Part shown: positions 1 to 8,313 of the stretch, piece after piece
Position numbering within the stretch: position 1 is the first letter of the stretch
Layout: each line of letters opens with the position of its first letter
Assembly (NCBI GenBank): GCA_004325065.1
Contig: PITI01000275.1
Location: forward strand, 1-15,475
From: Hamiltosporidium magnivora
Lineage: Eukaryota > Microsporidia > Dubosqiidae
DNA: 15,475 bases
Direction: 5' to 3'
Notes under the pieces: model-generated
Seen by the model: the letters and a program-made list of their open reading frames with translations, nothing else
Database searches by the model: none
Told to the model about the DNA's origin: nothing
Program-made: the position numbers and the translations under genes

Positions 1-279
1 TCAGCATTTATATATCCTCCAAGGTATTTATATAAAAATATATAAGATATAAACAACTATATATAAATTTATATACAATTTATATCAATAATTTTAGTCT
101 TAGAATTTCAATTTAAATTATATTAGAAAACCTTAAAATAGAAAAAAAAAACAATCAATTTTCTTTTTTAATACATCCATTCATAATATATAAAACAATC
201 CATAAAAAGAAATATATCAATAAAAAAATCATTTTTTAAAAAAAAATATAAATAAAAAAAAATTTAAAAAAAAATAAGC
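1..279. other. AT-rich 5' flank of the chromatin gene, no gene seen
   Basis: This stretch is almost pure A+T, with TATA and poly-A runs and no open frame of note. It forms the upstream region of the gene starting at 280. An in-frame TAA at 265-267 precedes the ATG, so coding does not extend into it. I see no RNA gene or repeat beyond low-complexity AT sequence. Confidence 0.6.
247..254 (+). promoter_or_regulatory. Candidate TATA-like box upstream of the ARID/chromo-barrel gene
   Basis: TATAAATA ends about 25 nt before the ATG at 280, inside an A-rich leader. A TATA-like box this close to the start would imply a very short 5' leader, as in compact fungal-like parasites. In DNA this AT-rich such a match is common by chance, so the call rests mainly on its spacing, which resembles that of the GTPase gene. 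Confidence 0.25.
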
Positions 280-2949
280 ATGAAAATATCTCCGTATCCT
301 GAAAAAGTTTTATTAAATAAATATTACTTTTTACGAACCAGAAGTGAACTGTTATTACGTATAATATATATTGTTGAAGAGATATCACCTGTCAAATATG
401 TTGGTATATTGATAGATAAAGAGGATAAGTTTAAAAATAAAAAGATTTTGGTCGATAAAAAATGTTTGCTTATTTTTCATCCAAAAACACGTTTATTTCA
501 ACATTTGATGAGTATTCCTGAGTTTAGAAGTGATGTTGGTATTAGAAGAACGCTTTGTGTTTTAGGGTTTCCTGTAGATAAAATTATGATAAAAATGGAA
601 AATAAAAATTTTGATACGAGCGACTGTGAAATTAGTGCTTCTGAATTTGAAAATGAATATTCCAAATATTTAAAATATGATGAAAGCGGACCGTTTTTAT
701 CAGGAAATACTTTTATAACGGATCCTTTAAAACTTGTGGTTCCAGGGGTCAATTCACTCAACGTGTATCGGTTATACGTTATTGTTTGTAAAAATGGTGG
801 TATGGAAAGAATTACGAATGACCAAAAATGGAAACCGCTTTTTTATTCAGAAATGAAAAAAACCAATGTAAGTTACACAGTTCGTACATTTTATAAAAAA
901 TATTTGTATGAATTTGAATATTTAAGAAGAATTAAAATTAGATATGATTTGTATAAAAATAGAATTGACAGTTGTAAAAGTAATCCAACCGAAGACAAAG
1001 AAAGTTCTAAGAATAATGAAATTATCAATGAAGAAGTAAATTTCGAAAATAATATTTTGAATGAGAAATTAAACAAAGTATGTGAAGTATCAGAACAAGA
1101 CATTAATGAAAAATTAAAAGATAAAAATAATGAAATCACAAACCTAAGAATAAATGAACAAATCAGTAATGAAAACACAAACCTAAGAATAAAAGATAAA
1201 AATAATGAAATCACAAACCTAAGAATAAATGAACAAATCAGTAATGAAAACACAAACCTAAGAATAAAAGATAAAAATAATGAAAACAAAAATATAAAAA
1301 TAAATGGACAAATCAGTAATGAAAACACAAACCTAAGAATTAAAGAACAATGCAGTAATGAAAACAAAAACTTAAGAATAAACGAACAAATCAGTAATGA
1401 AAAATTTAAAAATAAAAATTTAGTCTCAGATGCAATAATAACCCGTATCTCAATAGAAGATAACATATTCAATTATAAATATAAACCTTACCAAGTAGTA
1501 ATGTTAATAACAGAGAATGGAGAAAGATATTACGGTGTAATTAAATTACGTAGAAATAAAGGTCTTAATATGTATTATGTACAATTTGTTGGTTGGAATA
1601 AAGAATATAATGAATGGTACTGTGAAGATGTATTGGAGGGTGTTATTATAGGAAATGGTGGGTGTAAATTATCAGTTGAAGATATTTTTATAGCGATGGG
1701 TAATAAAAAGCCTTCAAGGTCTTCTAAGGCTAATTATTTAATTGATGACCCTTTAATAAGAGAAAAGCATTGTCATAATGTTAGTAAGGTTGGTGATAGA
1801 AAAGATAGTGAAGGTAGTGATAGTGATAGGGGTGGTGGTAGGGTGTTAAATATGTATGGAGAAAAGGGTTTTAGAGATAGGAGATATGACCCTAATATGG
1901 AGGTTAATACTGAAAATATTAAGGGTGTTAAATATAGAGGGGTAAGCAATAAAGGGGTGTTAGATAGGGGTGAGTGGTATGGTGATTATAATAGGGTGTT
2001 AGACAGAGAAGAAGGATATTGCGTTAATAAAGGGGTGTTAAATAATAGAGAGGAGTGGTATGGTGACTATAATAGGGTGTTAGACAGAGAAGAAGGATAT
2101 TGCGTTAATAAAGGGGTGTTAAATAATAGAGAGGAGTGGTATGGTGATTATAATAGGGTGTTGGACAGAGAAGAAGGATATCCCAACTATAACAGGGTGT
2201 TAGATAGGGAAGAAGAGTATTCCAACTATAACAGAGTGTTAGATATGGAAGAAGGATACTCCAACCATAACAGGGTGTTAGATAGGGAAGAAGGATATGG
2301 TGATTATAACAGGGTGTTAGATACAAGAAAATGTTTAGGTAATTTTAAAGGGGTGTTAAATCATAATGAAGGATACTCTAATTATAACGGGGTGTTAGAT
2401 AGGGAAGAATATTATGGTGGGAATAAAGGGGTGTTAAATACTGAAGAAAAATTTATAGATTATAAAGGGGTTTTACATGACAGAAGCCCTTATTATAATA
2501 TTAAAGGTGGGTTAAATAGAAACGATAATGTTTCTTCCACCTTAAATTATATAAACACCCACGAACAAGAAATTAAAGATTTAAATTGGAAAGATATAAG
2601 TAACAACGAGAAATACGGTTTTCAAAATACAAATATCTACAGTAAATTAAATAATATGAATATTACTAATTTAAGAAAAGACCACCCCTCAGGTATGAAT
2701 ATCAGCAAAGAAAAAAAAATAAGTTCAGATAAAAGTAATTCAGAAAGCAGTTGTCTTTTAATTGGCAACAAGAGAAACAAAAGTAGATTATCTGAAGAAA
2801 AACCGATGCCTACAATTAATTATGTTAAGAAATATTTTAGATGGTTTAAAGGTGATTGGGACACAGAAGAAATGAGAAATTTTATGGCTTGCGTAGGTCT
2901 TAATGGTGTAAATGATTTAAATGAAAATAATTATATGTTTATGAAGTAA
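280..2949 (+). CDS. ARID plus chromo-barrel chromatin protein (ARID4/RBBP1-like) with two tandem repeat arrays
   Basis: This 889-residue protein is probably a nuclear chromatin factor. Residues about 123-217 read as an ARID/BRIGHT domain: they contain NVYRLYVIVCKNGG (161-174), W184 and YKKYLYEFEYLRR near the end, matching the helix pattern of the ARID4 subgroup. Residues about 400-453 form a chromo-barrel (MRG15/ARID4 type) with YYVQFVGWN (432-440) and NEW (444-446); the likely methyl-lysine cage aromatics are Y417/Y418, F436, W439 and W446. In animals this domain pair occurs in ARID4A/B, subunits of Sin3-HDAC complexes, so a repressor-complex role is inferred. Residues 1-122, where ARID4 carries Tudor and PWWP-like domains, are not recognisable to me. 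Residues 280-378 and 557-750 are tandem repeats with probably disordered character. The C-terminal 50 residues hold a tryptophan-rich patch (YFRWFKGDW) that I do not recognise. The start is fixed by an in-frame TAA at 265-267. An alternative is another ARID or Eaf3/MRG-related protein. Confidence 0.85.
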   Translation: MKISPYPEKVLLNKYYFLRTRSELLLRIIYIVEEISPVKYVGILIDKEDKFKNKKILVDKKCLLIFHPKTRLFQHLMSIPEFRSDVGIRRTLCVLGFPVDKIMIKMENKNFDTSDCEISASEFENEYSKYLKYDESGPFLSGNTFITDPLKLVVPGVNSLNVYRLYVIVCKNGGMERITNDQKWKPLFYSEMKKTNVSYTVRTFYKKYLYEFEYLRRIKIRYDLYKNRIDSCKSNPTEDKESSKNNEIINEEVNFENNILNEKLNKVCEVSEQDINEKLKDKNNEITNLRINEQISNENTNLRIKDKNNEITNLRINEQISNENTNLRIKDKNNENKNIKINGQISNENTNLRIKEQCSNENKNLRINEQISNEKFKNKNLVSDAIITRISIEDNIFNYKYKPYQVVMLITENGERYYGVIKLRRNKGLNMYYVQFVGWNKEYNEWYCEDVLEGVIIGNGGCKLSVEDIFIAMGNKKPSRSSKANYLIDDPLIREKHCHNVSKVGDRKDSEGSDSDRGGGRVLNMYGEKGFRDRRYDPNMEVNTENIKGVKYRGVSNKGVLDRGEWYGDYNRVLDREEGYCVNKGVLNNREEWYGDYNRVLDREEGYCVNKGVLNNREEWYGDYNRVLDREEGYPNYNRVLDREEEYSNYNRVLDMEEGYSNHNRVLDREEGYGDYNRVLDTRKCLGNFKGVLNHNEGYSNYNGVLDREEYYGGNKGVLNTEEKFIDYKGVLHDRSPYYNIKGGLNRNDNVSSTLNYINTHEQEIKDLNWKDISNNEKYGFQNTNIYSKLNNMNITNLRKDHPSGMNISKEKKISSDKSNSESSCLLIGNKRNKSRLSEEKPMPTINYVKKYFRWFKGDWDTEEMRNFMACVGLNGVNDLNENNYMFMK
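1117..1413 (+). repeat. 75-bp in-frame tandem repeat, about four units
   Basis: Units start at 1117, 1192, 1267 and 1342, exactly 75 nt apart. The first two are nearly identical; the last two diverge and the array ends in a partial unit. Each encodes 25 residues made of two related halves, KDKNNEITNLRI and NEQISNENTNLRI. The result is a charged, asparagine-rich linker with hydrophobic residues at regular spacing, possibly an extended helix or coiled coil. It lies between the ARID and chromo-barrel domains. Near-identity of the first units suggests recent slippage or unequal exchange. Confidence 0.9.
1948..2530 (+). repeat. Degenerate 13-codon tandem array with an 81-bp higher-order period
   Basis: About fifteen copies of a 12-15 residue unit of the form N(R/KG)VLDREEGYxxY occupy residues 557-750. 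Near-identical higher-order units of 27 codons begin at 1990, 2071 and 2152, exactly 81 nt apart. Later units decay to forms such as KGVLNTEEKFIDY. On DNA the top strand is strongly purine-rich, with GGGTGTTA recurring. All periods are multiples of three, so the frame is preserved. The function of the encoded segment is unknown; its regular VLD/VLN, acidic pair and aromatic residues suggest a repeated binding motif. Confidence 0.9.
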
Positions 2950-3068
2950 AAAAGAATTAAAATTTCATCAACAAATTAAGACTTATTTTTGTACTTAAAA
3001 TTTTTATTTATTTCATTTTAAAAATGGTTTTAATTGTCGGATTTATTGGTATAAAATACTAATATTTG

Positions 3069-3074
3069 AATAAA
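3069..3074 (+). terminator. Candidate polyadenylation signal after the chromatin gene
   Basis: AATAAA lies about 120 nt past the TAA stop at 2947-2949. The motif is expected by chance in such AT-rich DNA, so this is only a plausible 3' end signal. Confidence 0.2.
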
Positions 3075-3199
3075 AAACATTTTTATTGTTTTTTTTTATT
3101 TTATCTTTTTATTTTTCCTGATTATAAACTTATGATTTTATATTTTATTAAAATTATTAAGGAAAACCCCTGAAAAGAGATTTTCAGATGAAATAAATT

Positions 3200-3261
3200 A
3201 TTTTAGAAAGGTTTTTTTTTCTGTCAGATTGACAGTGTGAATAAAAAAACCTTTCTAAAAT
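3200..3261. repeat. Nested perfect inverted repeat (long hairpin)
   Basis: Two perfect 19-bp arms occupy 3200-3218 and 3243-3261. The arm contains TTTTAGAAAGG. Inside the loop a second perfect stem, CTGTCA (3221-3226) with TGACAG (3230-3235), closes on a 3-nt loop. The two nested stems are separated by only a few bases on each side. The whole 62-nt unit could fold as a long hairpin in RNA or extrude as a cruciform. It could be a small non-autonomous transposon relic, a 3'-end structure or a structural RNA; nothing decides among these. It lies about 250 nt after the chromatin gene. Confidence 0.85.
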
Positions 3262-3290
3262 TTGGAATAATAGACCCGATATATTTATTT

Positions 3291-3326
3291 TAGATAAGAG
3301 ATTAAATGCACTGGATGAGTTATCTA
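3291..3326. repeat. Small stem-loop next to the nested hairpin
   Basis: TAGATAA at 3291-3297 pairs perfectly with TTATCTA at 3320-3326 around a 22-nt loop. It lies 30 nt past the larger nested hairpin and may belong to the same structured segment. A 7-bp AT-rich stem alone is weak evidence. Confidence 0.4.
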
Positions 3327-3461
3327 TTATCTTAGACGTCATATTTTGTTGTATTAAGAAAAAAATATAGAAAAATTACGACTTGTTTTACATTATAAGT
3401 CTTATTAAAAACCCAGGTTGTAATAATTTATTTGTAATAAACAGGGATAGATTCCCCCCTC

Positions 3462-3690
3462 ATGCCAAGAGTATAATTGGCTTGAAATATTCCCTGCTTT
3501 TCGTAAGAGGCGACTAAAAGAGACTGTTCTTCCAGATTGGAGTTAGGCGTAGAGATAGCGAACAACCCTTCAGAACCATATTATTACAAAACCCGAAAAA
3601 GTAAACAAACCCGCTCGAAAAAGACCGGTAGGCGGTATAACCGACAGCCGCCAAGACTTGTGCATGACTGTAGTGCAGAAGAAGAAGAAT
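3462..3690 (+). mobile_element. Degenerate dispersed repeat, copy A (possible non-LTR retrotransposon fragment)
   Basis: This segment is clearly GC-richer than its surroundings and aligns end to end with the reverse complement of 9951-10172. Shared collinear blocks include GGCGACTAAAAG (3509-3520), GAAAAAGTAAA (3595-3605), AAAAAGACC and GTAGGCGGTAT (3628-3638), with only small length differences between blocks. No long open frame survives. The GTAAGAGGCGACTAAAAG string resembles sequence I associate with leader regions of animal non-LTR elements, but that is recall, not a search. A copy of an element shared with an animal host would be one explanation. Confidence 0.65.
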
Positions 3691-3737
3691 GATTCTGGGA
3701 TGTTTGTAAATAACCATTATAAAATATAGCTTGGAAA

Positions 3738-3778
3738 GACCATGCATCAGTTATATACGAGGATATATATCCATGGTC
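3738..3778. repeat. Palindrome cluster after repeat copy A
   Basis: GACCATG (3738-3744) pairs with CATGGTC (3772-3778). The same segment holds a perfect 12-bp palindrome, GGATATATATCC (3761-3772). The structure sits just past the recognisable end of repeat copy A and may mark that element's true border or a target-site feature. Confidence 0.5.
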
Positions 3779-3780
3779 AT

Positions 3781-6700
3781 AAATAATTATTAATTTTATT
3801 TATATTATTCTATAAGTGTATTTATATCGAAACCAAAATGCGATGAATAATTAAAATTAGTTTAAAAACTTCATTTTATAAGTCAGATATATATGAAAAT
3901 ATTTTTATTTAAAATATCTTTGAAATGAAAAAATGTGTCAAATAAACAATATAAATGGTTTGATGATATAAATTCGCTCATACTCTACCAGTTCGAGACA
4001 TATAGGTTATTAAATATGAGATAGGCATTGAAATAATTCGTAGATTTTCTAACATGAATATTAATTTTTGCAATAAACCAGCGAGTAAACATGAAAAAAT
4101 TATAATTCTTATTTTAAATGAATCATTTTGTTTTTTAAACTTGTATTTCAAGGTTGGTTAATTTAGATGTTTATAATTTTATTGTTTAGGTCATAACTTC
4201 TATTTATGTACTTTTTTTATAATATATATGAATGTGGTATTTTCAATTTATATTTGTGTGCTACTAATATATTCATCTTGAAATTTAGTTTTCTATTTTC
4301 AGGTTCGTCACTAAATTTTTTAGTTTATTTTAACTTCTATGTCATTACAGCTTATAGATTTTTATAAATTACTATTTACTTTATTTATACAATAAACGTT
4401 ACAATAATAATTGGGTCTTAGATGGAGATTATTTTTAATTTAATTGATTAAAATATTAATGAGAATATGTAAATATCTTTGATAGAAAACATATTTTTGT
4501 TTTTAAGCATATCTAAGACTGATTCAATATCTTAGAACTTATCTATAATTGCTTAATTAATTCAAATCATTGCAATATTATTGAAATCCATATAAATTAA
4601 ATTTATTTTGGCGAAATGAATGTAGAAAAATTATTTTAGGTATTAAAAATCAAAGTTTAAATTTAAACTAATGTTGATGGCATTAAATTTTTTGCCTTCA
4701 TTTTTACAAAATGTTTTAATTTAAATAATATGTATAGGATCAAAAATATTTATATGAAAAAAAACAATTTACTATTCTTCATTTTTTAGATATCGAATCC
4801 ATTGCATTTATAAATACTAAGAAACGTGGCTCGTATTATTCTAAAAAAATTAATTTACATATTATAATTCCAAATTAATATATGAAATTATATTTTTTTA
4901 ATGAAAATTAATACCGATGAAGAAATTTAGAAGTTAATAAATTTAAATAAAGCTTGGTAGAAAACGCAATTCTAAATATAATTTTGATTTTTAAAAGGTT
5001 CAATTCTGAAAATACATCAAACATGATCGTATTTCATCCTATTTTAAGAAACACCAAAAAATGAAATTAAATTAGCATTTTTGAATTTTGCTGATTTAAG
5101 ATTGGTATAACTATTTTGTAATTAGTAAGGAATAAAAAATATTAATTGCCGCACTTACAATTAATTTTGATATTGCTCTTCCAATTAAAATCATATATTA
5201 AGTAAATTTTTTTATATTTTAAAAGATATGCGTGAATAAATCAATATATTAAAAAAATATTTTGATCGTTGTTTTTGTAAGTTAAACTATGTTTTAAAAG
5301 CCTTTAAATTAAGAATTCAGATAATTAGTCTATTTTTATGGTAATCGTAAAAATTCTTACGAAAAAATTTATAATTTAATGAAAATTTGAACTCTAATTG
5401 AGTAACGAACGAAACTAAAAATACAATCTATATGAATATAAAATCTCTAATAATTTGTTTTGTTTTCGAGAGACACGGTTACATTCATAAATTTTATATA
5501 AGATTATATTGTTTGTGATAAATTTATTATCTTATATTGCCAAAATGTTTTTTTAAAGTTTAAAATTTATAATGAACGCAGAATTATAACTATAGTACTG
5601 CGAATAAACCATAATAAAAATAATTTGTAAAATATTATATTGATTAAAAAAACATGAAAACCTAACCAGTAACTAATAATAAATTGATTGAAACTGGATG
5701 TATAGATGGCTTACGGGCTTGAAAAATGGAATTTTTTATAAATAAAGTAGATTTTCTTCCGAAAATTATAATCAAATAAAATCTTTAATTTCTAGAATAC
5801 CGTATATCAATTTATAAATGTAAAAAATTAAAGTTTCTGAATTTCCAAGCTGTATAAAAATTTGTAGTAAAATATTATATTCAAACTTATACGAAACATA
5901 AATAAATGATTATGGCAGCGGAAAATTATATTATACGTTGATAACAAAGTAAAATAGAAAATATTTGGAATGAATTTTGAATTTTTTGAAAATAAATGCG
6001 TTTTCAAGAAAATATATTAAGATTTTAAATATTTTTGCTGTAATCTATACCTTTCATATTATAAAGAAATATTTAATCCGGTATTTCTAAATATTTTCAT
6101 TACAACAATTATAAATTAAATTTATAAAAGAAACAATAATTTATTGTATATTTGTAAGTTATAATGCCATATAAATTAAGATTTAAATGTGGCAATGTTA
6201 TTGTTTTCTTTTTTCACATTAAATAGATAAATAATTTTTTTTGTACTTTAATTTATTTTAAAAACCTTATATTTTTATTATTGTCGCTTTTTAAGATATT
6301 TTAAAATGAAATGTTTTGATAGATTCTAATCAAAAAAAATTATTTGAGTTTACAATAATTTTAATTTTTAAGATTTACAAACAAGAAATATTTAACTATT
6401 TTCAGGTCTATTTTTTGCGCTTATTGATAATTATAAATGATTTGGTTTTTGTATAATCATAAATATCGTAACTAGTAAGATGCTATATAATTCGTATATT
6501 TTGAAGAGTGTATAATGAACAAATAAATAAAATTTCTATATTTTAAATTCATATGAAATCGAGATATCAATTTAAATGATTATTTTATGGATATTTTAAT
6601 GCTAATATTAAAAGAGTTAAACCACAATATTTTCTACTTACAATAAGATCTCCTTAAACTTAGGTTTACATGAGAAATATCGAGATTATAATCATAATTG

Positions 6701-7624
6701 TTGAACATAGGATTTACTATGAAATCAAAGATAAAATTTCGGTGAAAAAATTGAAAATAAAATTGCTATTTTAAAACAAAAAACAAAGTAAATTTCTAAA
6801 TTTAAACAAGATACAATGTTACATCGAATGTACTATGATAATACACATTAAATGAATATTAAAGAAGTGCAACCTTTGATTTTAGTATATTTTAAAATTC
6901 TATATAGATTAGGTTTCCTTGTTGACACAACTAAAATCTTATCAAAACATAACTGACCTAAATTTTATTTTTAACATTAATAATTAGTCAATAATGATAA
7001 TTTGTACAACTTTTTATTAACTATTAATCTATATATTTTAAATCTTTGATTTGTTAAAATGATATTTTAAAATATTGAACAATCAGAAATATAATCTCAG
7101 ACAAAATTTTTAATGGTTATTCACAGATACAATTATCTAATCTAAAAATGAAGTTTAAATTGCCAAAAATACATATATAGCGATTGAATTATATTGAATA
7201 TTTATTGGAGAGAAAAATAATTTTAAAACGTAGATAGATGTTCGACTTCGCCAAAATCTATAATTGTATTATATCATATCGAGCTTTTATTTCAAATTAC
7301 TTTTTTAAAAAGTTAAAAGTTCGATGGGATATGATGTTTGTAAAAATTATAATAGAATATTTTAAATTAAACTCGTTATAAGAAATTAAAAACTCTCTGA
7401 TACTAATCATTCATAACAAAAACTTCATGTTTCGGTCCCAAATCATTAAATTTTACTTAAAATTTAATAATCATATTTTATCAAGTTAATAATCATTTTC
7501 GTTTACCATATCAATCTTTAATTTTAAATTTAAAATTATTGTATAATTCTGTTACAATTATTTTAAAAAATCAATTTTTACAAAACGTCTTATCATTAAA
7601 ATACGAAACAGTGTTTCATGTTTG
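3781..7624. other. Long AT-rich gene desert
   Basis: Nearly 3.9 kb with no convincing open frame on either strand, no tRNA-like cloverleaf and no tandem array that I could see. Poly-A and poly-T runs and AT palindromes are abundant. A perfect B-box-like GTTCGAGAC occurs at 3991-3999 but lacks a matching T-stem or acceptor stem. The 5' control region of the GTPase gene must lie at the right-hand end of this stretch. Confidence 0.55.
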
Positions 7625-7630
7625 TATAAA
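7625..7630 (+). promoter_or_regulatory. Candidate TATA box of the Rho-type GTPase gene
   Basis: TATAAA ends 21 nt before the ATG at 7652, a spacing similar to that seen ahead of the chromatin gene. An upstream ATG at 7634 is followed at once by TAA in the same frame, so it cannot extend the protein. The background is very AT-rich, so confidence is low. Confidence 0.3.
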
Positions 7631-7651
7631 ACAATGTAAACATTTTTTTGT

Positions 7652-8227
7652 ATGTCTTCACTGAAATGTGTAATTGTTGGTGATGGTGGTGTAGGAAAAA
7701 CATGGCTGATTACTACTTTTATAACAAATGAAAGTCCACAAGCATATTTACCCACAGTCTTTGACAATTTTACTGCAACAATACAATATAAGAATAAAAG
7801 ACATGTTCTTTCTTTGTGGGATACATCTGGACAAGAAGAATATTCTCAACTTAGAGCTCTTTCATATCCACAAACTGATGTTTTTATACTGTGCTATGCG
7901 GTAAATAACGTGGTTAGTTTTAATAATATAAAAGCTAAGTGGTATTGTGAACTCAAACAATTCAATAAACCAATTCTTTTAGTTGCTACAAAAGTTGATA
8001 CCAGAACAAATAATACAAATAACGACATGGTTACACCCGAAAAAGGAATTGATTTACAAAAAAAGTTACATATTAATGATTTTATAGAATGTTCTGCACT
8101 TAAGAAAACCAAAATAAAAGAGGTGTTTGAAAAAGCAATAGAATGCACGTATAAATCCAAAAAACGGTCTTCGTTTTTCTCTTCTTGTTTTGGTTGTTGC
8201 TGTCATAAAACAGCTGTAAAGAATTAA
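7652..8227 (+). CDS. Rho/Rac/Cdc42-family small GTPase without CAAX box
   Basis: This 191-residue protein is a GTP-binding molecular switch of the Rho family, expected to control actin, polarity or membrane processes through effectors. Through residue 76 the numbering matches Rac1 exactly. The P-loop is GDGGVGKT (10-17), switch I is YLPTVFDN (32-39, with T35), switch II starts DTSGQEEY (57-64, with Q61 kept), the guanine-specificity motif is TKVD (113-116) and the last G box is SAL (148-150). SYPQTD (71-76) is typical of the Rho family. Oddities are G13 for the usual A, W18 in place of the usual C after the P-loop, S59 for A, and a Rho-insert region about five residues short and rich in Asn/Thr. 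The tail has KSKKR, then cysteines 179 and 182-184, and ends KTAVKN, so there is no prenylation motif. The cysteines could be palmitoylated. The start is fixed by an in-frame stop at 7637. The gene stands alone between inverted repeat copies A and B. Confidence 0.93.
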   Translation: MSSLKCVIVGDGGVGKTWLITTFITNESPQAYLPTVFDNFTATIQYKNKRHVLSLWDTSGQEEYSQLRALSYPQTDVFILCYAVNNVVSFNNIKAKWYCELKQFNKPILLVATKVDTRTNNTNNDMVTPEKGIDLQKKLHINDFIECSALKKTKIKEVFEKAIECTYKSKKRSSFFSSCFGCCCHKTAVKN

Positions 8228-8307
8228 ATATTCAATACCTTTTTTACATCTTTACCTATTTTTATAGATTATTAATATTTTGATTCTTTGATTTAATATC
8301 ATATATG

Positions 8308-8313
8308 AATAAA
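8308..8313 (+). terminator. Candidate polyadenylation signal of the GTPase gene
   Basis: AATAAA lies about 80 nt past the stop codon at 8225-8227. The motif is frequent by chance in this background, so it is a weak call. Confidence 0.2.

Noticed and set aside
891..1472. 193-codon minus-strand ORF
   Set aside because: It runs antisense through the 75-nt repeat array of the chromatin gene. Its leucine/phenylalanine-rich repeats are the complement of that array.
2105..2326. 73-codon minus-strand ORF
   Set aside because: It is antisense to the 81-nt repeat array and mirrors its period.
1948..2530. GGGTGTTA reiterations as an interstitial telomere or G-quadruplex array
   Set aside because: The motif recurs at codon-spaced 36-45 nt intervals inside a coding frame, not as a head-to-tail short repeat. 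It is explained by the encoded VLD/VLN unit.
3514..3747. 77-codon minus-strand ORF over repeat copy A
   Set aside because: It lies within a degenerate dispersed repeat and has no recognisable product.
3980..4010. Possible tRNA from an exact B-box-like GTTCGAGAC
   Set aside because: No T-stem, acceptor stem or A-box can be paired around it.
7558..7767. Minus-strand ORFs overlapping the GTPase gene (also 7894-8160)
   Set aside because: They are shadows of the strongly supported Rho-family gene on the plus strand.
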